NCBI GenBank assembly: GCA_021847645.1 | Contig: JAJZQG010000004.1 | Location: forward strand, 20,705 to 84,704 | Length of the DNA stretch: 64,000 nt | Origin: Myxococcales bacterium | Lineage (GTDB): Bacteria; Myxococcota_A; Polyangia; Polyangiales; Polyangiaceae | Direction of reading: 5' to 3' | In this document: piece by piece, positions 24,442 through 32,513 of the stretch | Layout: each line of letters begins with the position of its first letter | Position numbering within the stretch: the first letter of the stretch is position 1 | The notes under the pieces: generated by a model | The model's input: only the letters and a program-made list of their open reading frames with translations | The model's database searches: none | What the model was told of the DNA's origin: nothing | Made by a program: the position numbers and the translations under genes

Positions 24442-24842
24442 TTCTTGCCCCCACCGCCGAATATGGCAGCCAGAACGCCGAGCACGAGCAGCCCGGCGAT
24501 GGCGTCGTCAGTCTTGCACTTGTGTTTTCGGTGCTTCTTGTGCTTCTTGCCGTCCTGTTCCCCGGGAAGCGCGGGCCTGGCCGGTCGCCGGACGACGTCC
24601 ACGCACAACGGCGGCTCTTCGACGACGATCGTGGGCAGTGGGTCGGTGGGCAGCACCACCGACTGAAGCGCCGGCGGCTGGGTCTTGGTGGACGGGAGCG
24701 GATCAGGAGGCAGTGGCGGTGGTGATGGTGGAGCCGTCTTGCGGCCGACCGGCACCACTAGCCCGAGCACCGCCCCGGTCAGCAGCATCACCATCACGAA
24801 CAGCCCGCACGCGCCCAGGATCAGCCCGTCGACACTTTGCAT
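24438..24842 (-). CDS. Small membrane protein, first gene of the ubiquitin-like operon
   Basis: 134 residues. A helix near the N-terminus (LILGACGLFVMVMLLTGAVLGLVV) is followed by a Pro-rich linker, a Lys/His-rich stretch (GKKHKKHRKHKCK) and a second short hydrophobic segment (AGLLVLGVLAAIFGGGG) at the very end. GGAGGAAG 6 bases before the ATG at 24842 sets the start. The hairpin-like two-anchor plan leaves a basic loop that could bind nucleic acid. Family unknown. Confidence 0.58.
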   Translation of the reverse strand: MQSVDGLILGACGLFVMVMLLTGAVLGLVVPVGRKTAPPSPPPLPPDPLPSTKTQPPALQSVVLPTDPLPTIVVEEPPLCVDVVRRPARPALPGEQDGKKHKKHRKHKCKTDDAIAGLLVLGVLAAIFGGGGKK

Positions 24843-25086
24843 CGGCCTTCCTCCACGACGGTTCCATGCCGGCCAGGTCTTCCGCGGTCGCGCAAGAAAA
24901 TCGTTGCAACCCCCGTCCACCCGCGAGCATTATGGAAGCAGGCGGGATGGCTCCCGTCGCTGGAGGTGAACGAGGAAGTCTTCTCCCAACCAAGGACCCT
25001 TCGGAAGCGGCGCGTAGCGCGGTGATCGTTCGTTTCGAGGCGCAGACGCACGGAGCGTCGGCGAATGCCGCGAAGGGGCTAGGGAG
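24843..25086. promoter_or_regulatory. Divergent control region of the ubiquitin-like operon and sigma-like gene
   Basis: 244 bases separate the two starts and must hold both promoters. On the plus strand TTGCAA and CATTAT, 18 bases apart (near 24904-24933), form a weak sigma-70-like pair toward the sigma gene. No good pair is seen toward the operon, consistent with use of an alternative sigma factor. Confidence 0.35.
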
Positions 25087-25803
25087 ATGCCGAACGACCG
25101 ACTCACGAGAGAGCAAGCGCGAGAAGTATGGGCACGGGCTCAAGCCCAGATGCCTGGGTGGATAGCGAACAGGATACGGACCATGCCGACGAGAGCGATG
25201 CGTGGCGAGGGGCCGCGACCGACGCGCGAGAAGCGCTGGGGCCGCTCTTTGAGCCCCGACAAGGCCAAAGAGATCATCGCCGACGACCTCGACCTGCAGC
25301 TCCGCATCCATGCGAAAGCCAGGAAGGAGTTCTTCCGCTGCGTCTCCCACGGCAAGGTGGACGCGCACCGGGGGCTCGGCTTCCTGAAGCACGTGACCTG
25401 GCAGCAGAGCGGCAAGCTCATCCGACCGCGGCTCGCAGAGCTGCTCCGCACGGTCTACATCGACCCCGAGAAGGGGTCGCTGGACGAGCTGCCGAGCGGG
25501 GGCGATCTCCAAGACGAGCTCCTGGTCCAGGAGCAATACATGCTGCGGATGCGGGACGAGCTTGCACGGCTTGACCCCGCGGATCGCGAGCTCATCATGG
25601 TCGCAAAGACCGGCCACGGCGGCTCTTACAAGAACCTGGCCGAAAGGCGTGGGACCACGGTGAGCGCCCTGAAGACCCGGGCCTGCCGGCTCTGGCGAGA
25701 GTTTCGGCTCCGGGTCCTCGGCGAGGAGGACGAATCATGGGCGAAGCCCGGAGGGCAGGACGGCGGAGAGGACTCAGACCTCCTCTGTCCGATCCAGCCT
25801 TGA
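25087..25803 (+). CDS. Sigma-70-family-like regulator (region 4 clear)
   Basis: 238 residues. The C-terminal part LARLDPADRELIMVAKTGHG then YKNLAERRGTTVSALKTRAC is a sigma region 4 HTH (-35 recognition), where the usual GxSxxEIA turn is relaxed. The N-terminal half (DDLDLQLRIHAKARKEFF, FLKHVTWQQS) may be a diverged region 2. GGGAG lies directly before the ATG. It is divergent from the ubiquitin-like operon and may drive it. Two small genes follow before a terminator. Confidence 0.68.
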   Translation: MPNDRLTREQAREVWARAQAQMPGWIANRIRTMPTRAMRGEGPRPTREKRWGRSLSPDKAKEIIADDLDLQLRIHAKARKEFFRCVSHGKVDAHRGLGFLKHVTWQQSGKLIRPRLAELLRTVYIDPEKGSLDELPSGGDLQDELLVQEQYMLRMRDELARLDPADRELIMVAKTGHGGSYKNLAERRGTTVSALKTRACRLWREFRLRVLGEEDESWAKPGGQDGGEDSDLLCPIQP

Positions 25804-26183
25804 CAGAATCTAGAAAAGGCGATATCGTGACCTCTTCCCTCATGGGGGAGGCGCCAATTCGCCCTTTTCCCAACGATTCGAAGCCTCTTCTCGAGGATTC
25901 GAAGTGGCTTTCCCTCGTCGAACTACTGTCAGGGCTGCGCCCGGAAGACTTCGATGCCGCCGTCATGGCGGTTCGGCTCCGACGGCGGTTCGAGGAAGGG
26001 AACCGGCGCGAGACCTCCGGAATCGGTCCGGCGGCTGCGCAACAAGGTCACGACACGGCTCGGCGGGACGCTTGGCACAAGCGCGCTCCCGCGTCTTCCA
26101 GCGGGACTCCCGCTGGGAGGAAACAACATGACACGGAATGCCGAACCTCGAGCAGACAGGGAGACGTCGGTCGAGGAAAATGA
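25737..26183 (+). CDS. Small hypothetical protein overlapping the sigma-like gene
   Basis: 148 residues. GAGGAGG lies 7 bases before the ATG at 25737, inside the end of the sigma-like gene, a typical coupled arrangement. The middle (LSLVELLSGLRPEDFDAAVMAVRLRRRFEEG) is a plausible helical domain. The last ~60 residues look like low-quality coding and overlap the next gene. The position suggests a partner of the sigma-like factor, such as an anti-sigma; no membrane segment or anti-sigma motif is visible. Confidence 0.4.
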   Translation: MGEARRAGRRRGLRPPLSDPALTESRKGDIVTSSLMGEAPIRPFPNDSKPLLEDSKWLSLVELLSGLRPEDFDAAVMAVRLRRRFEEGNRRETSGIGPAAAQQGHDTARRDAWHKRAPASSSGTPAGRKQHDTECRTSSRQGDVGRGK

Positions 26184-26328
26184 CGTCCCTCGGCTGATTC
26201 CCAAAGCTGCGGCGGGCGGGGACGTTGTGCTCCCACCCGAGCTGCACAGGCGGACCCGCCCGGTTCCCCGGGCGTCCGGCGCCATCCCGCACCCCGGTGA
26301 CCACTGGTCGGGCGCTCCTCTCGCCTAG
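26128..26328 (+). CDS. Small hypothetical protein, 66 aa
   Basis: The strongest point is the ribosome site GGGAGGAAACAAC-ATG. The product starts MTRNAEPRADRETSVEEND and has a short central hydrophobic strand (GGDVVLPPEL). It ends 36 bases before an intrinsic terminator, so it is the last gene of the sigma-like transcript. Function unknown. Confidence 0.45.
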   Translation: MTRNAEPRADRETSVEENDVPRLIPKAAAGGDVVLPPELHRRTRPVPRASGAIPHPGDHWSGAPLA

Positions 26329-26363
26329 GACTAGTCCGAAGATGTGGATCGCTCCCCGAACCT

Positions 26364-26394
26364 ACGGTAGCCTCACAAGCTACCGTTTCTGTTT
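26364..26394 (+). terminator. Intrinsic terminator / possible attenuator
   Basis: ACGGTAGC-CTCACAA-GCTACCGT is a perfect 8-bp stem followed by TTCTGTTT. It closes the sigma-like unit. The next start codon (26419) is only 24 bases beyond the tail, so read-through here would control the downstream operon. Confidence 0.75.
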
Positions 26395-26418
26395 GCGGAA
26401 AGGCAGTCGGCCTGGCTC

Positions 26419-27195
26419 ATGAATGACCCATGCCTCCGTTGGCACGCATACTCCTATCGCGACGTCACCACTTCGAGCAGGGTCTCCGGCCACGATCCGT
26501 CGCCCTCGCTCCTCGTGTCCGCCTACGAACTCGCGAGCGCATACGGCGTTGGGACGGTCGTACGGGGCACGACCCGTGACGGTAAGTTCAGTATTCGTAC
26601 GTTCGAGGTTCCCGCAGCGTGCGTGGACCAACGATCCGATTACCACCTAACTATCCTGAAGGCCCACGGTCTTTCGCCGGTGCGCCTGCACGAATACGCT
26701 CCTCTGATCGGTCCATGTGACGACGGCACGCTGCGAATCGTGCGTGCTACAATCCGCACTATTCTCTTCGAGGACGCTATCATCGAGAGTCAGCTGCCCG
26801 TCGCGACCGCCAAGCCCGCCCTGTTTTCGAGCCTCGCTCGCGGTACCATCTGCCGCTTGGATGGCTCCTCATTGGTCTTGGTCATATCGTCGATGGGCTT
26901 CCACGAGCGCTACAGCGCCGCCACATTCATCGGGGTACCGTTGTTCTTCTTGCCGTTCATCCCACTGGCTCATTCCCCTTGGCCGACGATCCCCACCATA
27001 CTGGACGACAGTGAGGTGACGCTCTCTGCGCAGATCCCTCTCCTTTCGACGTACGAGTTCGCGCCGGGAGACGACATCGCCGTGTGCGGCTATGCCACCA
27101 GTCAAGGGCTCGCGTTTGTCGACTCGTTCGTCCACGCATGGTTGGGCTTGTCAAGTGACCAAGAGTGCAAGCATGAGTACCACAAGCAAGCATAG
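26419..27195 (+). CDS. Hypothetical protein, 258 aa, first gene of the Lon-like operon
   Basis: I do not recognise this protein. It is mixed alpha/beta with a hydrophobic block in the second half (FIGVPLFFLPFIPLAHSPW) that could be a membrane-dipping segment, preceded by ICRLDGSSLVLVISSMGF. Repeated short strands (RIVRATIRTILF, EVTLSAQIPLL) suggest a beta-barrel or OB-like fold. The start follows AAAGG and is immediately downstream of a terminator hairpin. Its end overlaps the next gene by 23 bases. Confidence 0.55.
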   Translation: MNDPCLRWHAYSYRDVTTSSRVSGHDPSPSLLVSAYELASAYGVGTVVRGTTRDGKFSIRTFEVPAACVDQRSDYHLTILKAHGLSPVRLHEYAPLIGPCDDGTLRIVRATIRTILFEDAIIESQLPVATAKPALFSSLARGTICRLDGSSLVLVISSMGFHERYSAATFIGVPLFFLPFIPLAHSPWPTIPTILDDSEVTLSAQIPLLSTYEFAPGDDIAVCGYATSQGLAFVDSFVHAWLGLSSDQECKHEYHKQA

Positions 27196-27685
27196 CGAGA
27201 TGGGGTTCTTCCCATCTTCGGGACAACTGTCTGGGCCGGTTGTGCACGACGGCGTTGAAGCTGGACCTACTCTTATCCGATTGCCCGAGCCAACGGCGCA
27301 CGCCTCGACAGCGCCGACCAAGCGGTATGGATTCGGCGAGTGGGCGGCCACCGCGAATCACCTGGACGAACCGGACAGACTCGAGATTCCGCTTCAGGTG
27401 TACGTCGGAACTCAGAACGGCCGGGCCAAAATCGGCATCATGGGAACCCGCGCGTGCACCAAGGTCGATGTCATTCTTGCTGCCTTGGTTGAGCCTAGTG
27501 GTAAAGGGCGGAGGGGAGAACCCAAGTACGCCGCAATTGAGGAGCTGTTCAGGGACTTTTCCACGCCGGTGTATCCAGACGGTGCTCTTCTCGACCTTGG
27601 CGAACACGCCAGACTCGCGCGGCGAGCCGTCGTGCTTATCTGTTCGTGCGGCGTTAGAACAATGAAGCGTTGGTTCACGCTGTGA
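27173..27685 (+). CDS. Hypothetical protein, 170 aa, second gene of the Lon-like operon
   Basis: Start at ATG 27173 (MSTTSKHSEMGFF), overlapping the end of the first gene. The frame is open further upstream but the composition there is shadow-like. The product has an extended N-terminal third and an alpha/beta core (IPLQVYVGTQNGRAKIGIMG, VDVILAALVEP). Its stop overlaps the GTG start proposed for the Lon-like gene (GTGA). Function unknown; the tight overlaps imply co-expression with the Lon-like protein. Confidence 0.52.
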   Translation: MSTTSKHSEMGFFPSSGQLSGPVVHDGVEAGPTLIRLPEPTAHASTAPTKRYGFGEWAATANHLDEPDRLEIPLQVYVGTQNGRAKIGIMGTRACTKVDVILAALVEPSGKGRRGEPKYAAIEELFRDFSTPVYPDGALLDLGEHARLARRAVVLICSCGVRTMKRWFTL

Positions 27686-29880
27686 GGAGGAGCGACGACT
27701 GCACCTCACTTGCGCAATGGTGCGCGGCGTGCGGCGCGGCGGTCATCCTTGCCCACGAGGCGGTCAGCAGTCGGCGAGTCGACCTGCAATCAATGGCAGG
27801 CGCACGCTTGAAGGACAGCCTTCCGCGAGGGACGCTTAGGAGGAAGGTGGCCGAGGACTTGCTCGGGAGGGGCCCCCTTCATCCAGAACTGGAGGGCGCG
27901 CTGAAGTGGCACCTCGAAGCTGGTGCTCAACCCCCCTGCGGCGAAGTAGGAGAGACACTGATTCCGCTTGTAGTTCGCGAGCCGTCGGAGGTTGGCCTCT
28001 TGCGGAGACTCACTGTCATCAAGGGAACCTGCGGCGGTCTGATCGCGCAACCGTGGCTCTCCCTCTGGCAGGGAGGCATCACAGAGGTCGTGAGCTGGTA
28101 CGAGTTGCAGGGACACACGCTTGACAGACTCCTGTTCACACTTCCTCGGCTCAACGGTCAAGAAGACTCCGGTTTTCTGGTTCGTAGCGACGATCGCTCA
28201 TTTCAACTCGGCCTTGCCATCGCCCTTCTCTCGCGTAGCAGGTCCCTCCGCGTGCCAGCGGACGTCGTTGCAACCGGTGCGGTGAGCAAGGAGGGCGTCG
28301 TTGGTAATGTGGAACCTACGGACCTCAAGCAGAAAGTCCTCGCGGCGTGGCGGGATTGGGGACCCGCGCGGAGGATGCTGGTCCCCGCCGCGCAGAAAGG
28401 GACGGTCGAGGACTACGTCAGCGAGCTCGGACTGCAAGGAGAATTGCGAGTATGCGGTATTGAAACGGTGACCGCCGCTGCCGACCTGCTGTGGCCGGGG
28501 GCTCGGTCAGGTGTGTCTAGCCTGAGGTGTCCTGTGCCAGGTCTGGAGCTTTCGGAAGCCCGGGGCGCAATGTCGCCGGTTCTCTCGCGAACCGACGCAG
28601 GCCCCCAGCCGGCCCGTCGAACTCGCACAGTTCTTGCCGCAAGCGCTGCCGCCCTGGCTGGTCTTGCCTCGGCTATCGTAGTGCCACAAGCACTCCGTCG
28701 GCCACCGCTGTGCGGGCAGGGCCACGCGGACTGCGACGGCAATCCCGACAACGGCTGCGAAGTCGCGCTGTGGAGCGATCCTCGGCATTGCGGCAACTGC
28801 ACCACGGTGTGCGCATCAAGCAACGCCAGCGCTGCTTGCTCGGGCGGAGTTTGCCTGCTGTCCTGCACCCCGCACTTCAAGGACTGCGACGGCTTGCCTG
28901 CGAATGGTTGCGAAGCAGACGTTAGTAAGGATTCCAAGAATTGCGGGACATGCTCGCATGACTGCAGGGGCGGCGGATGCAACGACGGCCGATGTCAGTC
29001 GGTCGTGCTGGCGATGAACCAGAATCGACCTAGCGATTTGGCGGTCAACACGTCGTCGGCCTTCTGGCGCAACGATGGTGACAAGAGCCTCAACTCCGTT
29101 GGCAAGGCTGGGGTGGGACCGTCTGCCATAGTCATAAAGCCGTTCGAAGACTGGTCGTTTGCCGTGGACGACGAGGCTGTCTATTGGGTAGAGAATCGTC
29201 GCGGCACGGTGTCGCGATTGTCGCTTCGCGATCCGACGGACATCAAGGTCATCGCGACGAACGAAAAGCGCCCGCTCCGCATCAGGGAGGACGGCGACTC
29301 CCTCTATTGGTGGGCCGAACGGACGATTCGCAGAGTTCCGAAGGCCGGTGGCGCGGTGATGACCCTTGCGGACGTGCAGGACGGCGACATCGTTTTCGAC
29401 CTCAGCGTGGCGACCGATTACGTGTACTGGGCAACTCTCCCGCTTGCAGTCGCCGGCGGCAGTGAGCGCGGACATGGAACGATCCACCGCGTAGCTAAGG
29501 ATGGCGGCAGCGCGGAAGCGATTCCGGTCAGCGTGCTGTGCCCGTTCAGTCTTGCGGCAGCCGATAGTGCCGTCTACTGGTACGAGGCGTGCGTGGGCGA
29601 CGTAGGCTGGGTGAGAAGGGCGAGTCGCGCGAGCTCGGGTGTTTGGGATGTACGCGACTCATTCGGGTTTCTGAGTGCTGGTGTTACGTCGCTCGCCGCT
29701 GACGGGACAGGACTGTACGCAACAGCCGCCGATAACTCCGTGTGGTTCTGGGATGGCATCCGTACGGTCGGGGACAAGCTCGCGACCGGACAGGCAAGTC
29801 CAGGCGGAATCGCGCTCGACCGAGAGTCCGTGTATTGGGTGAACCGCGATAGCGGAACTGTGATGAAGCTGGCCCGATAG
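27682..29880 (+). CDS. Lon-protease-like domain, membrane helix, Cys-rich region and beta-propeller in one protein
   Basis: About 732 residues. The first ~270 contain a Lon C-terminal (S16) protease-like fold: DDRSFQLGLAIALL holds a Ser where Lon has its nucleophile, and ATGAVSKEGVVG plus DLKQKVLAA match the Lon stretch with the catalytic Lys. There is no AAA+ module. A single membrane helix (TVLAASAAALAGLASAIVV, about 315-335) follows. Next come two Cys-rich units of the CxxxxxDCDGxxxNGCE type. The C-terminal ~330 residues have repeated Trp/Tyr-containing strands (AVYWVENRRG, SLYWWAERT, DYVYWATLP, SVYWVNRDSG) typical of a beta-propeller. Topology would be protease inside, propeller outside. 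Confidence 0.66.
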   Translation: MRRSDDCTSLAQWCAACGAAVILAHEAVSSRRVDLQSMAGARLKDSLPRGTLRRKVAEDLLGRGPLHPELEGALKWHLEAGAQPPCGEVGETLIPLVVREPSEVGLLRRLTVIKGTCGGLIAQPWLSLWQGGITEVVSWYELQGHTLDRLLFTLPRLNGQEDSGFLVRSDDRSFQLGLAIALLSRSRSLRVPADVVATGAVSKEGVVGNVEPTDLKQKVLAAWRDWGPARRMLVPAAQKGTVEDYVSELGLQGELRVCGIETVTAAADLLWPGARSGVSSLRCPVPGLELSEARGAMSPVLSRTDAGPQPARRTRTVLAASAAALAGLASAIVVPQALRRPPLCGQGHADCDGNPDNGCEVALWSDPRHCGNCTTVCASSNASAACSGGVCLLSCTPHFKDCDGLPANGCEADVSKDSKNCGTCSHDCRGGGCNDGRCQSVVLAMNQNRPSDLAVNTSSAFWRNDGDKSLNSVGKAGVGPSAIVIKPFEDWSFAVDDEAVYWVENRRGTVSRLSLRDPTDIKVIATNEKRPLRIREDGDSLYWWAERTIRRVPKAGGAVMTLADVQDGDIVFDLSVATDYVYWATLPLAVAGGSERGHGTIHRVAKDGGSAEAIPVSVLCPFSLAAADSAVYWYEACVGDVGWVRRASRASSGVWDVRDSFGFLSAGVTSLAADGTGLYATAADNSVWFWDGIRTVGDKLATGQASPGGIALDRESVYWVNRDSGTVMKLAR

Positions 29881-29919
29881 GGACCGAAACGGAAACAAGA
29901 AGGGCAGATAGGTACCGAG

Positions 29920-31191
29920 ATGCATACAGGGGGGAGTGCCTGGGCCGACATCAAGCGCGCTGCGGTCGCTAGTCGATTCCTGTTCATCGCCCTTTCAACC
30001 ATGGCTGCTGTGATACTTCCTATCGCCGAAAGTGCGCTGGTGAACCGGTGGACGTCGCTGAGCGGGGAAGCGGCTACCGCGGCATCGGCGTCATCGGTCA
30101 TGGTTGCCCTCGCGTGCATCGCCGTGAGCCATCTCGCACTTGTGGTCGGGTTGATTTGGCTCGGGAGGGTCTCCGGCCCAGCGGCAGCCGTCGAGGCGAT
30201 GGATCTTGGCGAAAGGCTGCAGCGCGTTGAGGCGGAGTTGCGCCGGAGAGACGAAGCTTACCGCATGGTCCGCCTCTGTTTTGTGCGCATGAACGAGGGA
30301 ACGTGTGCTCTGTCGGGTGACGGTCCCGAGCAACTCTGTGCGGCGGATTTCGCCGATCGGTTGAAGCTGGTTCTAGGCCCCGTGCTGGAAAACGTCAGCA
30401 CGGTTCTGGGAGTGAGCGGCGTCAAGTTCACGCTTGAGGTCTATCTGCACAACTGGCAGCTCCCCATGGGCGGCGGGCCGAAGGGCCGCCATGGCTACGC
30501 CTTGGAGTTCTTCCACAGTCCGCAGATAGCGCCCGGCGCGCCGCTCGAACTGGGCGAGTGCGCGATCGCTCCCCAGGCCTTCTACTCGGGCGTTCCGACC
30601 TGCAAACGCGTTGGCGGCGACAAGGACGTGTTCTACGCGGATGGGAAGCGGAAGCCCAAGGTGTACTTCGAACGGTACGCGTCGGTTCCAATCGCACAGG
30701 CCTGCTCGCCGGACTCGGTCGGCATCCTCGTCTTGACTTCCGAGCAGCATGAGAGTTTCGCGGGCGACGTGTGCGAGACGCTGGCTTTCATCGCGTCGCT
30801 GATTTCTCGCTATCTTTTCAGCTATCGCGAGTGCATTCATGCGAAGTTCGGCTTCTTCGATCGAGCGGAGGTCCTCTTGAGTCGGGTTCTGGCCCAATGC
30901 ACCGAATCCGTCGTTGTCGAGTCGTCGGACGCTCAGCTCCGAGTCCAGGAGGACGGCACCCAGCCGTTTGTCGCGGAATCCACCGACGGAACTCGACGAG
31001 AGATCTCGCGCGAACTACTGGTGCAGCACATCCGTTCCCTTGAGGGAGAAGCGACGATGGAGCTTGTACTCGCTCGCGCTGCCATCAAGGGAGATACGAA
31101 CGCGGCGAAGTTCATGCAGTGTTTGCTGCATCCTGACCGCATGGGCCTCAGCGCACTACCCGCGGACTCGCCTCTCGCGGCAAGTCCATAG
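29920..31191 (+). CDS. Two-helix membrane protein with GAF-like cytoplasmic domain
   Basis: 423 residues. Two membrane helices (FLFIALSTMAAVILPIA; ALACIAVSHLALVVGLIWL) are followed by a helical coiled segment (LGERLQRVEAELRRRDEAYR) and an alpha/beta sensor-like domain (VKFTLEVYLHNW, SVPIAQACSPDSVGILVLTS) of GAF type. The C-terminal ~110 residues are helical. It follows the Lon-like gene after 39 bases. It may be the sensory or regulatory partner of the Lon-like membrane protease. Confidence 0.58.
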   Translation: MHTGGSAWADIKRAAVASRFLFIALSTMAAVILPIAESALVNRWTSLSGEAATAASASSVMVALACIAVSHLALVVGLIWLGRVSGPAAAVEAMDLGERLQRVEAELRRRDEAYRMVRLCFVRMNEGTCALSGDGPEQLCAADFADRLKLVLGPVLENVSTVLGVSGVKFTLEVYLHNWQLPMGGGPKGRHGYALEFFHSPQIAPGAPLELGECAIAPQAFYSGVPTCKRVGGDKDVFYADGKRKPKVYFERYASVPIAQACSPDSVGILVLTSEQHESFAGDVCETLAFIASLISRYLFSYRECIHAKFGFFDRAEVLLSRVLAQCTESVVVESSDAQLRVQEDGTQPFVAESTDGTRREISRELLVQHIRSLEGEATMELVLARAAIKGDTNAAKFMQCLLHPDRMGLSALPADSPLAASP

Positions 31192-31264
31192 ATCGATGGC
31201 AGGTGCCGGGCCGGCCGCCCCACCGACGCATTCGGGGCTACTCTCGCGCGAAGCGCCTCGCCGC

Positions 31265-32293
31265 TCATGCGAGTCTTTGGTTCCTTTCCCAGTCGATTCC
31301 CCCGACTTCGTCCAACCCGCATTGGTCGTCAAGTCGATTTTCATCGGGCTCGGAAGCCCGCGGAATCGCTCCATCTTCGAGGGATTGGGCCGGGACGAGA
31401 GCCGGCGGGATGGCGATCGCGAGCTTCTGGACCGCGTCGCGGCGGCGCGCGTCGACCAAGTGCAGGTAGCGCCGGGTCGTGTTCAAGTCCTGGTGACGTA
31501 GCAGCTCCCCGACCGTCGAGACGTCGACGCCCATCGTGAGCGCCAAGGTCGCGGCCGAGTGTCGCAGCGTGTGCGGGGTGAGGCGCTTCGCGGTCCCCAT
31601 CCGAATTCGAAGGTCCGAAATCAGGTGCTCGACCGATCGGATCGAGAGCCGCGTGCCACGCGAGGAGACGAAGAGAGCCTTCTCGTTTTCCACCGATATC
31701 CTGTTACGGATAGCCAGCCAGGCCAGGACGAGAGCGGCTGTCGGAGCGTTGAGCGGCAGGTCGTGGATGGTCCCGCCCTTCCCGCGCACAGAGAGTAGCG
31801 TCGCGCTTTGGGCGTCCACCTGATCCAAGTCGAGAGCGACAAGTTCGTGCACGCGCAGTCCAAGCTGGGACAGCAGCGCGAGGACGGCAAGAGCGCGAGC
31901 GCGCCGCATTCCGTTCGCGATCTCGGATGCCACGAAGAAAAGGCGCCTCAGCTCGAAGACGGACAGCACGGGCGGGTCGTGCGGCGGTTCCCGGACGAAC
32001 GGCACGCCGTCGGTCGGGTCCGTTCGCCAAATGCCCTCCCGTCTCGCGAAAGCGGAGTAGGCACGGAGCGCCGCGAGCTCCTGGTTGCGCGTCGCCGCTG
32101 ATCGCCGGCCGCCGTCCTTGCGTGGTCGCGAGAGGAAGACTTCGATGCTGCGGGCGATCGGTTCGGTGCCGGAGGACCCGGACCGCGTGAGGAAGCTCTG
32201 GAAGTCGTCAAGCACGTCCGCGTACGTGCGGACGGTGCGCGGAGAGCGTCGGTCGCGCAGGTGGGCGGAGAAGGCTTCGGTCTCGGGTCGCAT
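31265..32293 (-). CDS. Second tyrosine recombinase (XerC/D-like)
   Basis: 342 residues with the complete catalytic set: Arg in LSQLGLRVHELVAL, Lys in VRGKGG, HTLRHSAATLAL (H-x2-R), His in LLRHQDLNTT and the Tyr of RRYLHLVD. The N-terminal SAM-like core-binding domain is present. Unlike the integrase at the tRNA it keeps the canonical HxxR His. It has a ~40-residue acidic tail after the Tyr. Position at the junction between the Lon-like operon and the regulator-rich region suggests it belongs to a separate or nested element. Confidence 0.88.
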   Translation of the reverse strand: MRPETEAFSAHLRDRRSPRTVRTYADVLDDFQSFLTRSGSSGTEPIARSIEVFLSRPRKDGGRRSAATRNQELAALRAYSAFARREGIWRTDPTDGVPFVREPPHDPPVLSVFELRRLFFVASEIANGMRRARALAVLALLSQLGLRVHELVALDLDQVDAQSATLLSVRGKGGTIHDLPLNAPTAALVLAWLAIRNRISVENEKALFVSSRGTRLSIRSVEHLISDLRIRMGTAKRLTPHTLRHSAATLALTMGVDVSTVGELLRHQDLNTTRRYLHLVDARRRDAVQKLAIAIPPALVPAQSLEDGAIPRASEPDENRLDDQCGLDEVGGIDWERNQRLA

Positions 32294-32513
32294 ACCGCTG
32301 GAGCATCACGAGGATCAGCGTACACCCGGAAGGGGAAACGGCCCACCACGTGGCGTTTCCGTGACGCCGCGCCATTCTCGACGCCCGAACCAGCGCTGCC
32401 TGCCTGATTGATCCCTGTGGGGGTACTGATCAGCGTGGCTGTCAGTACTCATCTGGGAGAACTTGCCGTTCGTGTCTGTTGGTCCAAGGACTTGTGATCT
32501 GAGGGAACCGGTC

